Source of the DNA: a virus
DNA: 31,963 nucleotides
IMG/VR virus record: IMGVR_UViG_3300042890_000645
Location: 1 to 31,963 of that record
Direction: 5' to 3' (one strand)
Shown: positions 16,708-25,025 of the stretch, one piece after another
Layout: each line of letters opens with the position of its first letter
Position numbering within the stretch: the stretch's first letter is position 1
Program-made: the position numbers and the translations under genes
The notes under the pieces: model-generated
The model's input: the letters and a program-made list of their open reading frames with translations, nothing else
What the model was told of the DNA's origin: nothing
Databases searched by the model: none

Positions 16708-17676
16708 TTAGTAAGCTCCGTAGTAAACGATGTCTTGACCGATACCGAATTGAGTTCCACCTGTGTATCTCATTACAATTCTGTAATTTTGAGAACCATC
16801 GATGTTAGCCATATCGATAACTTTAACTTCGTTGTAATCAGACATTAAACCTGTTCCGAAGAATAAGTTTGATTTTTGTGCTGCAACGATTTTGTCAGAA
16901 CTCATACCTGGACACCATACAATCTCAATACCATTGAAGTTGAATGGTTTTTCACCCACGTTCATTTGGTTGTTCCATCCGTTTGCACCGATAGCACCAC
17001 CTGCTAAAGCTTGTTGGTATGCTTTTGCTACATTCGTAGATACATACAACAATACATCAGGCTTACCATATACTGTGTCAGGAATAGTGTTTACAACTGA
17101 ATTTAATTTGTCTAACACGTTTGCTGAAGTCACACTACCAGAGATTACGATTGAACCACTCTTAGCTGCTAATACTGCACCTGCACCACCTGCTGCAATA
17201 GATGCAGAGAATGCTGTTTGGAAACCACCGAATTGACCGTTAGTTGCAGTTGAACCTTGCCAGATAGATGTTTCAGTTGCTTCTGCTACTTTACCACCTA
17301 CATAAGAAATTAAGAAATCGTTGAAGTTCTTTGGAATTTCATCGAATGCAGAGAAACCTAATTGTAAAGCTTCCCAGCTATCTACGAACTCTTGCTTACA
17401 TAATAGTAAGTTAACTTGTAATTCTTTTGGAGTTAATACTTGCTCAGACAATGCAACCGAACCTGAAGTCACGAAGTCACATGATGCGTCTTGAACAATA
17501 CCGCTCACATCTAATTTTTGGATTACAGACTTGAACTTCACGTTTGGCATGATAGTCACAAGCTTCTTATCCAATGTGTTTGCACTTAACAACGCTGCTG
17601 CGATGTATCCTGATGCTGCTTCACCTGCGTAGGTAGAAGTAATTGTAGGAAGTGCAAAGTTTTGTTTTGCTTTCAT
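16708..17676 (-). CDS. Major capsid protein
   Basis: The 322-residue protein starts MKAKQNFALPTITSTYAGEA. It has the layout of an HK97-fold capsid: N-terminal arm, TLDKKLVTIMPNVKFKSVIQ (34-53), a long helix region QEFVDSWEALQLGFSAFDEIP (about 93-113) and NDFLISYVGGKVAEATETSIW (about 117-137), KPDVLLYVSTNVAKAYQQAL (about 203-222) in the A-domain, and a C-terminal MRYTGGTQFGIGQDIVYYG. It lies directly after the scaffold gene and is followed by its own terminator. GC content and codon use look higher than in neighbours, with Gly, Ala and Asn codons fitting strong expression. Confidence 0.85.
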   Translation of the reverse strand: MKAKQNFALPTITSTYAGEAASGYIAAALLSANTLDKKLVTIMPNVKFKSVIQKLDVSGIVQDASCDFVTSGSVALSEQVLTPKELQVNLLLCKQEFVDSWEALQLGFSAFDEIPKNFNDFLISYVGGKVAEATETSIWQGSTATNGQFGGFQTAFSASIAAGGAGAVLAAKSGSIVISGSVTSANVLDKLNSVVNTIPDTVYGKPDVLLYVSTNVAKAYQQALAGGAIGANGWNNQMNVGEKPFNFNGIEIVWCPGMSSDKIVAAQKSNLFFGTGLMSDYNEVKVIDMANIDGSQNYRIVMRYTGGTQFGIGQDIVYYGAY

Positions 17677-17706
17677 TTTAATACCTTTTTAATTTTTTTA
17701 AATAAT

Positions 17707-18438
17707 TTATTTATAAAGTTTAGATAAGAAAGAAGATTGTGCATCTTTTGTTTTCTTACCATAATTTTTTCTATTTGTTTCTGCTGTTGCAAACTTTTGT
17801 TCTTCAATTGGAGCACCATCTAATTTTGGCAACTCTTCTTCTTCACTCATTTCAATACCAGCTTCTTCTTCAGTCACTTCTGAATTTACAGGAGGCATCA
17901 TTGCTTCCATCTTAGCCATTTTCTTTTCCATCTCTTCAATTCTGTAAGCCATTTCTTCCATTTTCTTACCTAATTCAATTTCAACTTCTGGCTTCTCATC
18001 TTCAGGCTTTAATTCAGCTTCAGCATCTTCTGGTAAAGTTTCTGTTTCATCAGTTTGTTCAGCAGCTTTCAATGTTCCTTTTTCAATTTGACCAGGCACA
18101 TCAGCAACTTCATCTTCTTTTACATAAGTTCCTGCTTGAGGAATTTCTTTTACCTTTTCATCAGCTAATTCTACATTCTCTCTTTCAACGATTTTACCAT
18201 CTTCAGTTTTCACTTTGATTAAGTTTTCATTACCTTCTGTATCTTTCAACATCAAGTCATGCATTCCGTTTGGAGCTGGAGATTTAGTTCCATCTTCTGA
18301 AACTACGAAAAGGTCTTCGCCTACATCGAAGGTAGGGCTTTCTACGATTGTTCCGTCTGCTAATCTAGCATATGTTAATTCAACTTCTTCAGCTGATAAA
18401 AACTCTACAATCTTATTCAATACTTTTTTTGCGTTCAT
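17707..18438 (-). CDS. Capsid scaffolding protein
   Basis: The 243-residue protein starts MNAKKVLNKIVEFLSAEEVE. An N-terminal beta module carries LADGTIVESPTFDVGEDLFVV (26-46), then the chain is extremely acidic (Glu/Asp-rich, about 75-160 and 185-210) with a coiled coil MEEMAYRIEEMEKKMAKMEAMM (about 160-181) and a basic C-terminus (NRKNYGKKTKDAQSSFLSKLYK). Acidic coiled-coil protein with a basic capsid-binding tail directly before the capsid gene is the classic scaffold arrangement. It is probably removed by the XkdF-type protease. Confidence 0.8.
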   Translation of the reverse strand: MNAKKVLNKIVEFLSAEEVELTYARLADGTIVESPTFDVGEDLFVVSEDGTKSPAPNGMHDLMLKDTEGNENLIKVKTEDGKIVERENVELADEKVKEIPQAGTYVKEDEVADVPGQIEKGTLKAAEQTDETETLPEDAEAELKPEDEKPEVEIELGKKMEEMAYRIEEMEKKMAKMEAMMPPVNSEVTEEEAGIEMSEEEELPKLDGAPIEEQKFATAETNRKNYGKKTKDAQSSFLSKLYK

Positions 18439-18448
18439 ATCAATTTGA

Positions 18449-18466
18449 TTTATATATTAAAAACAA
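18449..18466 (-). promoter_or_regulatory. TTGTTT/ATATATAAA element before the scaffold gene
   Basis: TTG (18466-18464), then 6 bp, then ATATATAAA (18457-18449), ending 11 bp before the scaffold start. Same arrangement as at 15982-15999 and 22876-22891. The gap between the upstream gene (18494) and the scaffold (18438) is 55 bp, one of the longer spaces in the structural region. Confidence 0.4.
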
Positions 18467-18493
18467 TGTTTTTTATTTTTATAGTTATTTTTA

Positions 18494-18724
18494 TTATTCT
18501 TTTGGTAAATCTTCACCTCTCCAACTTATGTCTTGCACTATTTCTCTCATAGTAGCAACATCTACCCAATTCTTATTAGGTAAATAATCAATATCACCTG
18601 TTGTTGAAATTATAAATTCTGTTTTGGCTATATTCCATCTTGCATCTTCAGGCCATTGTTGAACTATATTCCAATCAATTGTATCAAATTCTTCTGCTGG
18701 TATAATTGTATATTTTCTTTCCAT
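18494..18724 (-). CDS. Hypothetical protein, 76 aa
   Basis: The product starts MERKYTIIPAEEFDTIDWNIV and is acidic with many Trp and Asp (WPEDARWNIAKTEF, DIDYLPNKNWVDV). Its start overlaps the last base of the lectin-like gene, so it is translated right after it. Position between a lectin-like protein and scaffold and the small acidic fold suggest a chaperone or accessory for the fibre genes, but nothing diagnostic was recognised. Confidence 0.6.
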   Translation of the reverse strand: MERKYTIIPAEEFDTIDWNIVQQWPEDARWNIAKTEFIISTTGDIDYLPNKNWVDVATMREIVQDISWRGEDLPKE

Positions 18725-19461
18725 TATTTAGTTAATATTTTATTTCCAAAATAATTCCATGTTTGAAATATTTCATCATCAGATAAAATTCTATTATACA
18801 TTACATATGCCAATACTCTACCTGTTGGAAACCTTGTCAACACCGGGTCTCTACCAATGTTAATTGTAGTTCCTGGAACCGTTCCATTTACACTTCTACT
18901 TTGTGATGTAGTTGAAGTAGTTTTTGCAGTATTGTTTAAAAATGTTGCATGTGAGTTAGTTCCATTAGTTCTAAACCAATATCCATTTAACCAAGTATTC
19001 CATCCAGTCCATCCAGAAGGTGCTTGTGCCAAAGTAGGATTATTAAGTGTATTTGTCAATCCTGGAATTAATGAAGATGGTGCGGCACCTAATGCAGCTT
19101 GAGTATAATATCCAATATCTCCATTACTACCAGGTCTTGTTCCTGGAAAAGAACCATCATCGTTTAGCCATGCTAAAGATGGAGATGCATCTGTTCCTGA
19201 TGTCACAACAGTCATACAACTAAATGATTGTGATACACCACTTACATAAGTAATGTTATCATTTACACCATCTAATTCTATACATCCACCAAATGTAGTT
19301 CTATATGTTGCACCACCTACTAATGTAGCATTATGCCCATTACCACTTAAATCATAAGCGATAGTTCCATAAGAAGGTAGATAACATTGTGGGTCAGAGA
19401 AATCAAAAAATGTATCTAATCCATCAGTCACTATGTTTCCTTGAAATACTGGTGTAAACAT
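18724..19461 (-). CDS. Concanavalin/LamG-like tail protein
   Basis: The 245-residue protein starts MFTPVFQGNIVTDGLDTFFDF. It carries the hallmarks of LamG/concanavalin-like jelly rolls found in phage tails: DLSGNGHNATLVGGATY (37-53), FGGCIELDGVNDNITYV (56-72), INIGRDPVL and the closing GRVLAYVMYNRILSDDEIFQTWNYF. The typical order 'D.SGNGN.A.L...F.G...YV ... R.LS..E...N...' is complete. It follows the 1037-residue fibre by one base. Role: carbohydrate binding at the host surface, as an accessory to the fibre. Confidence 0.8.
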   Translation of the reverse strand: MFTPVFQGNIVTDGLDTFFDFSDPQCYLPSYGTIAYDLSGNGHNATLVGGATYRTTFGGCIELDGVNDNITYVSGVSQSFSCMTVVTSGTDASPSLAWLNDDGSFPGTRPGSNGDIGYYTQAALGAAPSSLIPGLTNTLNNPTLAQAPSGWTGWNTWLNGYWFRTNGTNSHATFLNNTAKTTSTTSQSRSVNGTVPGTTINIGRDPVLTRFPTGRVLAYVMYNRILSDDEIFQTWNYFGNKILTK

Positions 19462-19462
19462 A

Positions 19463-22400
19463 TTATTTTAAGTTTTTAACATTCGTTGCGTAAACTTCTG
19501 CAGTATTGAATGTAATGAATGATACGATATCTCTTGCACTACCAGTTGCAGTTGCTACATAATCATTTCCACCAGGGAAGTAGATGTTTGGTGCAAATGC
19601 AATACTACCTGTTGCTACCGTTGCAGATTGTGATACTAATAAGTTAATACTTTCACCTGGAATAATATTTGTAAATGCAACATGTGTAGTTGATGAAGTT
19701 GGTAAGTTTAATATAAAGTAATTACTTCTATTCATATCAATTGATGCAGTATTTGCTGCAACTGATAATGTAATAGGTTGAACTCTCATACTACCTGTCA
19801 AATCAATATTTCCAATTACTCTAACATCAGGAATTGTGCTACCTGATACTAATAAACTACCTGTGATAACTGCATCTCCTGTGAATGGGAATGCAGCACC
19901 TCCACCTCCTCCACTACCAGTATCAACTGTTAATGCAAATGTAGAACTATCACCTTTAGTAAATGTAATTGTATTAAGATTTACCGATGCAGTCACAATT
20001 GAACTTGCAGTTATAGAAGAACTTACAAATCCTAATGCAGTTATTTGTGCAGAAGATGAAATTAAATCAGCAGGTAATGCTCCACCAAATGATGAAGTTG
20101 CAACTTGTGTATTTTGTCCTAATGAATTACCAACCCATGCATATCCATTTTGTAAAGATGCAGTAAATCCTGCACTTGCACTCAATGGTGTTAATACTGC
20201 TACTCTACCATCCGTATAGTTTGCTTTATTTTGGAAACCGAATACCGCTGGGAATGTATCAGTTGGGTTGTTGACATACATTGCAGGGCCTGTTGTCCAT
20301 CCTGCAATTGCACTTACAACTGCATCAACAGCAAAACCAATTTCATCGTTTGTTGCTATAACACTATTTATTATTGCCTCAGGGCGTAATGTAGCTGATT
20401 GAGTAAGATTTCTTGTTGTAATACTATTTCTATTGATTGTAGTAGTTCCGGCCGAGCCTGATATTGTCAATTTAGGTGCAGTTGTTCCACCGGTTGCAGA
20501 AGAAGAAACGAATATTTGTCCTTCTACTCTTAAATCTACTGTCGCTGATGAACTAATATAAACACTACCAGTAATTGTTTGATTACCATTGAATTCATTA
20601 CTTCCAGTTGTTGCATAACTTCCAGTTGCTGCAATCAATGAATTTACTTTAGCATCGTTAGATGATGTATATGAATTGAATGATGCACTACTTGCAAACG
20701 ATGCAGTAGTTATTTCTACGGGTTGATTAGTTGTTCCACCTACCCACATTAAACCTGTATCTAAACCTGGTAATTGTGCAGGACCTGGATTTAATACCAA
20801 TCCTTTTCCACCACTACCAGCTTTGGTTATTACACCTAATAATTGAGTAATTGAATTGCTACCTGATGGTAAGTTGGTTGAATATCCACCACCTTCTGCT
20901 ACATATATTGTTTGACCTGCTGTATATCCTGTCAAATCTATTCCTTCTATTAAACCTAATACGATTGCATTTGTAGTATTTGCTGCTGCAATAGTTTCAT
21001 TTGATATAAATGTCACAGGCATCTTAGCCGGATTACTTGCATCTGCTTTGAATACTATTGGGTTTGCACCTTGTGAGCCCGAAATATATAATGGGTCACC
21101 TTTAGTTATACTCTCACCTGTATAAACTACTTCAATTACTGTTGTTCCTGCACTACCACTAACATCAGGAATTACTACACCGAATGTAGAACTATCACCT
21201 TTTGTGAATGTTAAAGTGTTTCCACTAAATGATGCAGTTGTTAAACCTAAACTAGCAGAAGTAAATAAAGATGATGTAGCAGAATTTAAATTAGTGATTG
21301 ATGTATTAACACTTGCACTATTTGTATTTAAATTACTAATTGATATTAATGCAGATGCACTAAATGTATTTAATTCGTTTATTGAATTAACTATACTTGC
21401 AGTCGATTGTGATGCAGTAAATACATTCAAAGCATCAATAGAAACTTGCTGAGATGCAGAAGATGTATTCAATGCTGCAATTGAAATATTAACACTTGCA
21501 GTATTTGCTTCTAAAGAACTAACTCTTTGGTCATTCGATTGTGTATATGAATTGAATGAAGAAGTTGATACTAATGATGATGTGCTAAACGATGCAGTGA
21601 ATGCTTGTAAAGATGCAGTTGCTTGATGCAATGCAGCTAAATCTAAATTAGTTGATGCAGTGTATGCGTTAAATGAAGCAGTTAAATTATTTACTGTTCC
21701 ACTATCTGGTGTATTCACCGAAACAACGGCAGTTCCACCTACAACTACTGCAGATATACCACTACCTGTAAAGTTCATAGAGAATGCATTACCTTGTGGA
21801 ATACCTTCATCTAATATAGGTAAAGCAATACTTGCTGTAATACCTGTCAACTTTGAACCATCACCTACAAATGTAGATGCAGATACAAATGATGATGCAC
21901 TAATAGATGTGAATGTATTAGGACCTGTAAATGTGTTTGAGCCAGTTGTTGCATAACTACCAGTTCCTGCAATCAATTGGTTTATTTGTGTTTGTTGAGA
22001 TGCAGAACTTGCATTCAAATTAGATATTGAAACTAATGCAGATGCAGAGAACAACTCTAAATTTTGTGTTTCAACTAATAAACTAGCAGTTGTTGAGTTT
22101 AAGTTATTAATACTAACTTGTTGAGATGCAGATGATGCATTCAATTGAGATACTGAAGATAATAAACTTGCAGTAGTTGTCTCTAAATTAGTAAACTTAA
22201 TATTTGCAGATGCAGTATATTGTTGTAATGATGCAGTTGCTTGATTTAATTGTGATAAATCCGTAGTATCTGCAACTGTCACATTAAATGTTGAACCATC
22301 ACCTTTAGTAAAAGTAATTACATTGGATGCAGCTGATGCTGTCACCAATAAACTACCTGTTGTTAATCCAGCAGCTGATGCAGAGAATTGTTCTAATGCA

Positions 22401-22576
22401 TCTATTTGTTGGTTCCAACTTGCACTATCTATATTGTAAGATTGTTCATCTACTAAAGAGTCAATCATATCAACATTGAAGTCTCTTAATATAGCTGGAG
22501 TGATTGCTCCGTTATTATTATTTGGAAACGATTGATTATTTTCAACCTTTAACGCCTGTTTTGAAATTTCAGCCAT
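19463..22576 (-). CDS. Large tail fibre, 1037 aa
   Basis: The protein starts MAEISKQALKVENNQSFPNN. The N-terminal 60 residues are probably the attachment part. A long region (about 100-460) repeats Ser/Thr/Ala/Asn heptad units such as SISNLNASSASQQ, a coiled-coil stem. In the middle a separate domain (about 490-640) carries VVYTGESITKGDPLYISG and GQTIYVAEGGGYS. Then come SYATTGSN and VISGS-type beta-helical strands, and a C-terminal tip (about 935-1037) homologous by eye to the tip of the 422-residue fibre. No enzymatic motif is seen. It is the longest gene in the window. Likely role: main host-recognition fibre. Confidence 0.8.
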   Translation of the reverse strand: MAEISKQALKVENNQSFPNNNNGAITPAILRDFNVDMIDSLVDEQSYNIDSASWNQQIDALEQFSASAAGLTTGSLLVTASAASNVITFTKGDGSTFNVTVADTTDLSQLNQATASLQQYTASANIKFTNLETTTASLLSSVSQLNASSASQQVSINNLNSTTASLLVETQNLELFSASALVSISNLNASSASQQTQINQLIAGTGSYATTGSNTFTGPNTFTSISASSFVSASTFVGDGSKLTGITASIALPILDEGIPQGNAFSMNFTGSGISAVVVGGTAVVSVNTPDSGTVNNLTASFNAYTASTNLDLAALHQATASLQAFTASFSTSSLVSTSSFNSYTQSNDQRVSSLEANTASVNISIAALNTSSASQQVSIDALNVFTASQSTASIVNSINELNTFSASALISISNLNTNSASVNTSITNLNSATSSLFTSASLGLTTASFSGNTLTFTKGDSSTFGVVIPDVSGSAGTTVIEVVYTGESITKGDPLYISGSQGANPIVFKADASNPAKMPVTFISNETIAAANTTNAIVLGLIEGIDLTGYTAGQTIYVAEGGGYSTNLPSGSNSITQLLGVITKAGSGGKGLVLNPGPAQLPGLDTGLMWVGGTTNQPVEITTASFASSASFNSYTSSNDAKVNSLIAATGSYATTGSNEFNGNQTITGSVYISSSATVDLRVEGQIFVSSSATGGTTAPKLTISGSAGTTTINRNSITTRNLTQSATLRPEAIINSVIATNDEIGFAVDAVVSAIAGWTTGPAMYVNNPTDTFPAVFGFQNKANYTDGRVAVLTPLSASAGFTASLQNGYAWVGNSLGQNTQVATSSFGGALPADLISSSAQITALGFVSSSITASSIVTASVNLNTITFTKGDSSTFALTVDTGSGGGGGAAFPFTGDAVITGSLLVSGSTIPDVRVIGNIDLTGSMRVQPITLSVAANTASIDMNRSNYFILNLPTSSTTHVAFTNIIPGESINLLVSQSATVATGSIAFAPNIYFPGGNDYVATATGSARDIVSFITFNTAEVYATNVKNLK

Positions 22577-22589
22577 AGCTTTATTTATT

Positions 22590-22868
22590 TTAATCTAGTA
22601 TAATATCAAATCCATCACTATAACCATCACTAAATCCACCACCCTTTGTTCTATTAGGAGATTGAATTTGTCCAATTCCTTGGTTCATTAGGTATCCTTT
22701 ACAACATTTAACATCGTAAGTATTGCTATCTAAACAAAGACATCCTTGTCTACTATTCTTTGGTGAACTCAATCCTAAAGTTGGGCCCAATGATATGCCT
22801 GAATTATTCTCTCTGTTGACAGAATATCTCAAATTACCATTTCTGCTGTTGCTCCATTTACCCGCCAT
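22590..22868 (-). CDS. Small cysteine-motif phage protein, 92 aa
   Basis: The product starts MAGKWSNSRNGNLRYSVNRE. The core GCLCLDSNTYDVKCCKGYL (42-60) followed by MNQGIGQI (61-68) is a conserved small-phage motif (C-x-C, CC, NQGIG) seen beside fibre genes in Bacteroidota phages (recalled). The four clustered cysteines suggest metal binding. It starts a new spacing block: a 41-bp gap with an ATATATAAA element lies upstream and the large fibre follows 13 bp downstream. Function unknown; a virion or fibre-attachment component is plausible. Confidence 0.65.
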   Translation of the reverse strand: MAGKWSNSRNGNLRYSVNRENNSGISLGPTLGLSSPKNSRQGCLCLDSNTYDVKCCKGYLMNQGIGQIQSPNRTKGGGFSDGYSDGFDIILD

Positions 22869-22875
22869 AGTTATG

Positions 22876-22891
22876 TTTATATATAAAACAA
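22876..22891 (-). promoter_or_regulatory. TTGTTT/ATATATAAA element before the 92-aa gene
   Basis: TTG (22891-22889), 4 bp, then ATATATAAA (22884-22876), ending 8 bp before the start codon at 22868. Same elements as at 15982-15999 and 18449-18466. Would serve the fibre genes. Confidence 0.4.
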
Positions 22892-22909
22892 CTAATTGGG
22901 AATAAATCG

Positions 22910-23179
22910 TTATACCCCTTGCTGCTGTTTTTTCAATGCTTCTCTATGTAAAAGATTTTTCAGATTATTTTCATCTGATTTGTATGCTAAATATAATAGG
23001 CACTTCTCCAAAGGTTGTTCTGTTGCCCAATCTATACGCCCATATTGTCCATCTGCAAGTTCAATAAGCGTTTGGTAATTTCCCCACTTTTTTCCAAAAT
23101 TAATTTGATGTTGGGTGGGAGTTCCTCCACCTTCAAAGATTTCAGGGTAGCGCTCAACAAGTCCATTAACAAATGAACA
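22910..23179 (-). CDS. Frameshift extension (T part) of the tail assembly chaperone
   Basis: This frame lies at -1 to the 216-residue chaperone frame and contributes 89 residues if ribosomes slip at T9 (23187-23179). The fused protein would be 257 residues, running ...GALFFF then CSFVNGLVERYPEIFEGG. The segment INFGKKWGNYQTLIELADGQ (about 46-65 of the open frame) and EKCLLYLAYKSDENNL match the conserved downstream domain of tail chaperones ('GKKWGWY..I..LA.GDI...CL.YL.Y..DKNEL'). The independent ATG at 23227 has no special context, so translation by frameshifting is preferred over a separate gene. Confidence 0.7.
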   Translation of the reverse strand, partial: CSFVNGLVERYPEIFEGGGTPTQHQINFGKKWGNYQTLIELADGQYGRIDWATEQPLEKCLLYLAYKSDENNLKNLLHREALKKQQQGV

Positions 23180-23682
23180 AAAAAAAACAAGGCACCGAAG
23201 TGTATATCCATAGAAACTTCTAACCACAACTTATCATCACCAATGCCTTCGTATGGTTTGATTTTGTATGTATCACCTTTTCTATCTATGATTGGTCTAT
23301 ATAAAACTGACATTATCTTTGGCCAGTTATCGTTAATAGTTAATTCACCAAACTTACTAATATCAGCATATGCTCCATAAGATATAGCAGATAAGTTAGG
23401 TTCAAATCCATATTCAATACCATTTATCTTTACTATCTTTTGTAGTGGCACATCTGTTGAATGTATAAATCCTTCCAATATTCCTTTTATCTCATTGAAA
23501 TCTTCTACACTTAATGATTGAACATACTCTGCATCTAATCCGCATAAGTGTGAAAACATCAATGCAGTCATTGCCTCTTCACTATCCGAATAGTTAACTA
23601 AATCTCTTTGTAGATTTAAATACTTCTTTAAACTAATCCCTGCCCAATCAGTTGGGATTGTTAATGTCATTTCTTTGCCCAT
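23032..23682 (-). CDS. Tail assembly chaperone (G-type, 216 aa)
   Basis: The protein starts MGKEMTLTIPTDWAGISLKK; an in-frame ATG at 23670 (MTLTIP) is an alternative start. It carries VKINGIEYGFEPNLSAISYG (about 84-103), a VLYRPIIDRKGDTYKIKPYEG segment (about 125-145) and MDIHFGALFFFVHLLMDLL, a pattern seen in genes next to terminase in Bacteroidota phages. A slippery T TTT TTT site at codons 166-168 joins it to the overlapping -1 frame. Such G/GT pairs chaperone the tape measure during tail assembly. Here it lies beside terminase, about 18 kb from the tape measure gene. Confidence 0.7.
   Translation of the reverse strand: MGKEMTLTIPTDWAGISLKKYLNLQRDLVNYSDSEEAMTALMFSHLCGLDAEYVQSLSVEDFNEIKGILEGFIHSTDVPLQKIVKINGIEYGFEPNLSAISYGAYADISKFGELTINDNWPKIMSVLYRPIIDRKGDTYKIKPYEGIGDDKLWLEVSMDIHFGALFFFVHLLMDLLSATLKSLKVEELPPNIKLILEKSGEITKRLLNLQMDNMGV
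23179..23187 (-). other. Slippery T9 site for -1 frameshifting
   Basis: In the chaperone frame the codons read TTG TTT TTT TTT GTT. The T9 run (23187-23179) contains the ideal X XXY YYZ heptamer and allows a -1 slip into the frame that continues to 22910. It is positioned 48 codons before the zero-frame stop, so both products share the first 168 residues. Confidence 0.75.
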
Positions 23683-23848
23683 ATGCCAATAAATTTAATA
23701 TATTTTGTAATTTTTTATTTTTCTTCTCTTCGTTTTCCAATTTAGCATTCATCATAATCATCTTTGCCTGTAAATCCTCATTCTCCATTCGTAGATGTTG
23801 TGTGTATTGTATTAACTCTTTTAATTCTTCTTCAGTCCAAGTTTGCAT
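23648..23848 (-). CDS. Small coiled-coil protein, 66 aa
   Basis: The product starts MQTWTEEELKELIQYTQHLR and is almost wholly helical, with a heptad pattern through MENEDLQAKMIMMNAKLENEEKKNKKLQ. It starts one base after the terminase stop and overlaps the chaperone start by 35 bases, which fits translational coupling. No function recognised; a small coiled coil could be an assembly partner. Confidence 0.6.
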   Translation of the reverse strand: MQTWTEEELKELIQYTQHLRMENEDLQAKMIMMNAKLENEEKKNKKLQNILNLLAYGQRNDINNPN

Positions 23849-23849
23849 A

Positions 23850-25025
23850 TTAATAATGTATGTTTCCGATTGTTAAGGCATACCTACCTTTGTTTTGTGC
23901 TTTCTGTGATAGTTTCATCATGCAACAATATCTCGCTGCATCAATTAAGTGGTCGAGGCCACCTTCTGGTGTATCTGTTGTATATCCGTATTTATCCGAT
24001 GCGTATTGATAGGCATACATCTCATTGATTAGATTAGTTGATTTCTTTGTGACGAATATCTTATGGTTTTGCATTACACTAATACCAAACTTAATACTAT
24101 CCTTTCCTTTAACAACAGGCTTAATATTAAATCCACTACGATACAACTCCTCTATTAAACGGGGTTCTGCACTATCTGCCCATATCTCTTCTGATTTTGT
24201 AATGTCCAATCTATTCAATCTATCTACAATATCTTTCGTCACTAATCCTTTTTCATAAAGTAATTCCTCTATATAAATTCTATCTCCACTTTTATATACA
24301 GCAACTAATGCAGTTGGGTCTTGCGAGAAACCAAAGTCAATACCAAATCCTACGAAATCTGCATCAAACTCACCACACGTTTCAAATTGGAATATTGCTT
24401 TATCGTTAGGTGCAAACTCTCCCTTACCATACACTAACCATTGTCTATAATTCTTATGTTCCAAATCTTCAATTGCTTTAACCATTTCAACTGGTAAGAA
24501 TGTATTATCTCTATATGTTGTTGTAAATCTATCACAATCCTGCATCTGTCTTAACCAATGCATAGGAGATACAGTCGGATTGTATGCAAGTATTATTCTG
24601 CCTGTTGTTCTTATACTCAACTGAAAATAACTTTCCTCATCTATTTCCGATGCTTCATCAATAAAAAGAATGTCTGATTTAATCCCTCTTAACTTCTCTG
24701 CATCATCTGTTGAAATAAATTGTATTGTTGAATTGTAGTAATGCCATATTCTATCAGTAGCATTGTAATCATCTTCTCTCCAAATATCCAATGATTTAAG
24801 AATATCAATGAAATCTTTTATGACTGTTCTCTTTAATGAAGGAATAGTTTTACGGACTACTGTCACATTTAATCCATCATTTGAAATCATCTGAACTAAT
24901 AACCATTGTAGAATTGCATATGTTTTACCACTTCTCGTTCCTCCAATGTGTTGTGTTATTCTTGTCTTAGCGTCTTGAATGTGCCCGTATGTGATTGTTG
25001 TTTGTATATCAATTGCTTCCGGCAT
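23850..25025 (-). CDS. terL: Terminase large subunit
   Basis: The 391-residue protein carries Walker A GGTRSGKT (28-35), Walker B ILFIDEA (119-125) with the catalytic Glu, and the coupling segment RIILAYNP (143-150). The C-terminal RNase H-like nuclease has GIDFGFSQDPTAL (228-240, D230), IWADSAEP (281-288, D284) and GLDHLIDAARY (356-366). This is the PBSX/SPP1-like large subunit type (ATP-driven packaging motor plus headful or site cleavage). Its first bases overlap the small-subunit stop by 17 nt. LNVTVVRKT shows the Val-Thr codon bias discussed in findings. Confidence 0.95.
   Translation of the reverse strand: MPEAIDIQTTITYGHIQDAKTRITQHIGGTRSGKTYAILQWLLVQMISNDGLNVTVVRKTIPSLKRTVIKDFIDILKSLDIWREDDYNATDRIWHYYNSTIQFISTDDAEKLRGIKSDILFIDEASEIDEESYFQLSIRTTGRIILAYNPTVSPMHWLRQMQDCDRFTTTYRDNTFLPVEMVKAIEDLEHKNYRQWLVYGKGEFAPNDKAIFQFETCGEFDADFVGFGIDFGFSQDPTALVAVYKSGDRIYIEELLYEKGLVTKDIVDRLNRLDITKSEEIWADSAEPRLIEELYRSGFNIKPVVKGKDSIKFGISVMQNHKIFVTKKSTNLINEMYAYQYASDKYGYTTDTPEGGLDHLIDAARYCCMMKLSQKAQNKGRYALTIGNIHY

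Noticed and set aside
19836-20219. Plus-strand frames opposite the 1037-residue fibre
   Set aside because: They arise from the repetitive Ser/Ala/Thr codons of the fibre and have no independent support.
5789-22576. Diversity-generating retroelement acting on a fibre gene
   Set aside because: No reverse transcriptase and no template/variable repeat pair with adenine-specific differences was seen in the window.
19463-22576. The 1037-residue protein as the tape measure, given its position after the chaperone
   Set aside because: It lacks hydrophobic membrane-like segments and the charged coiled coil, and has beta-helical and tip domains of fibres; the 2741-4504 protein fits the tape measure far better.
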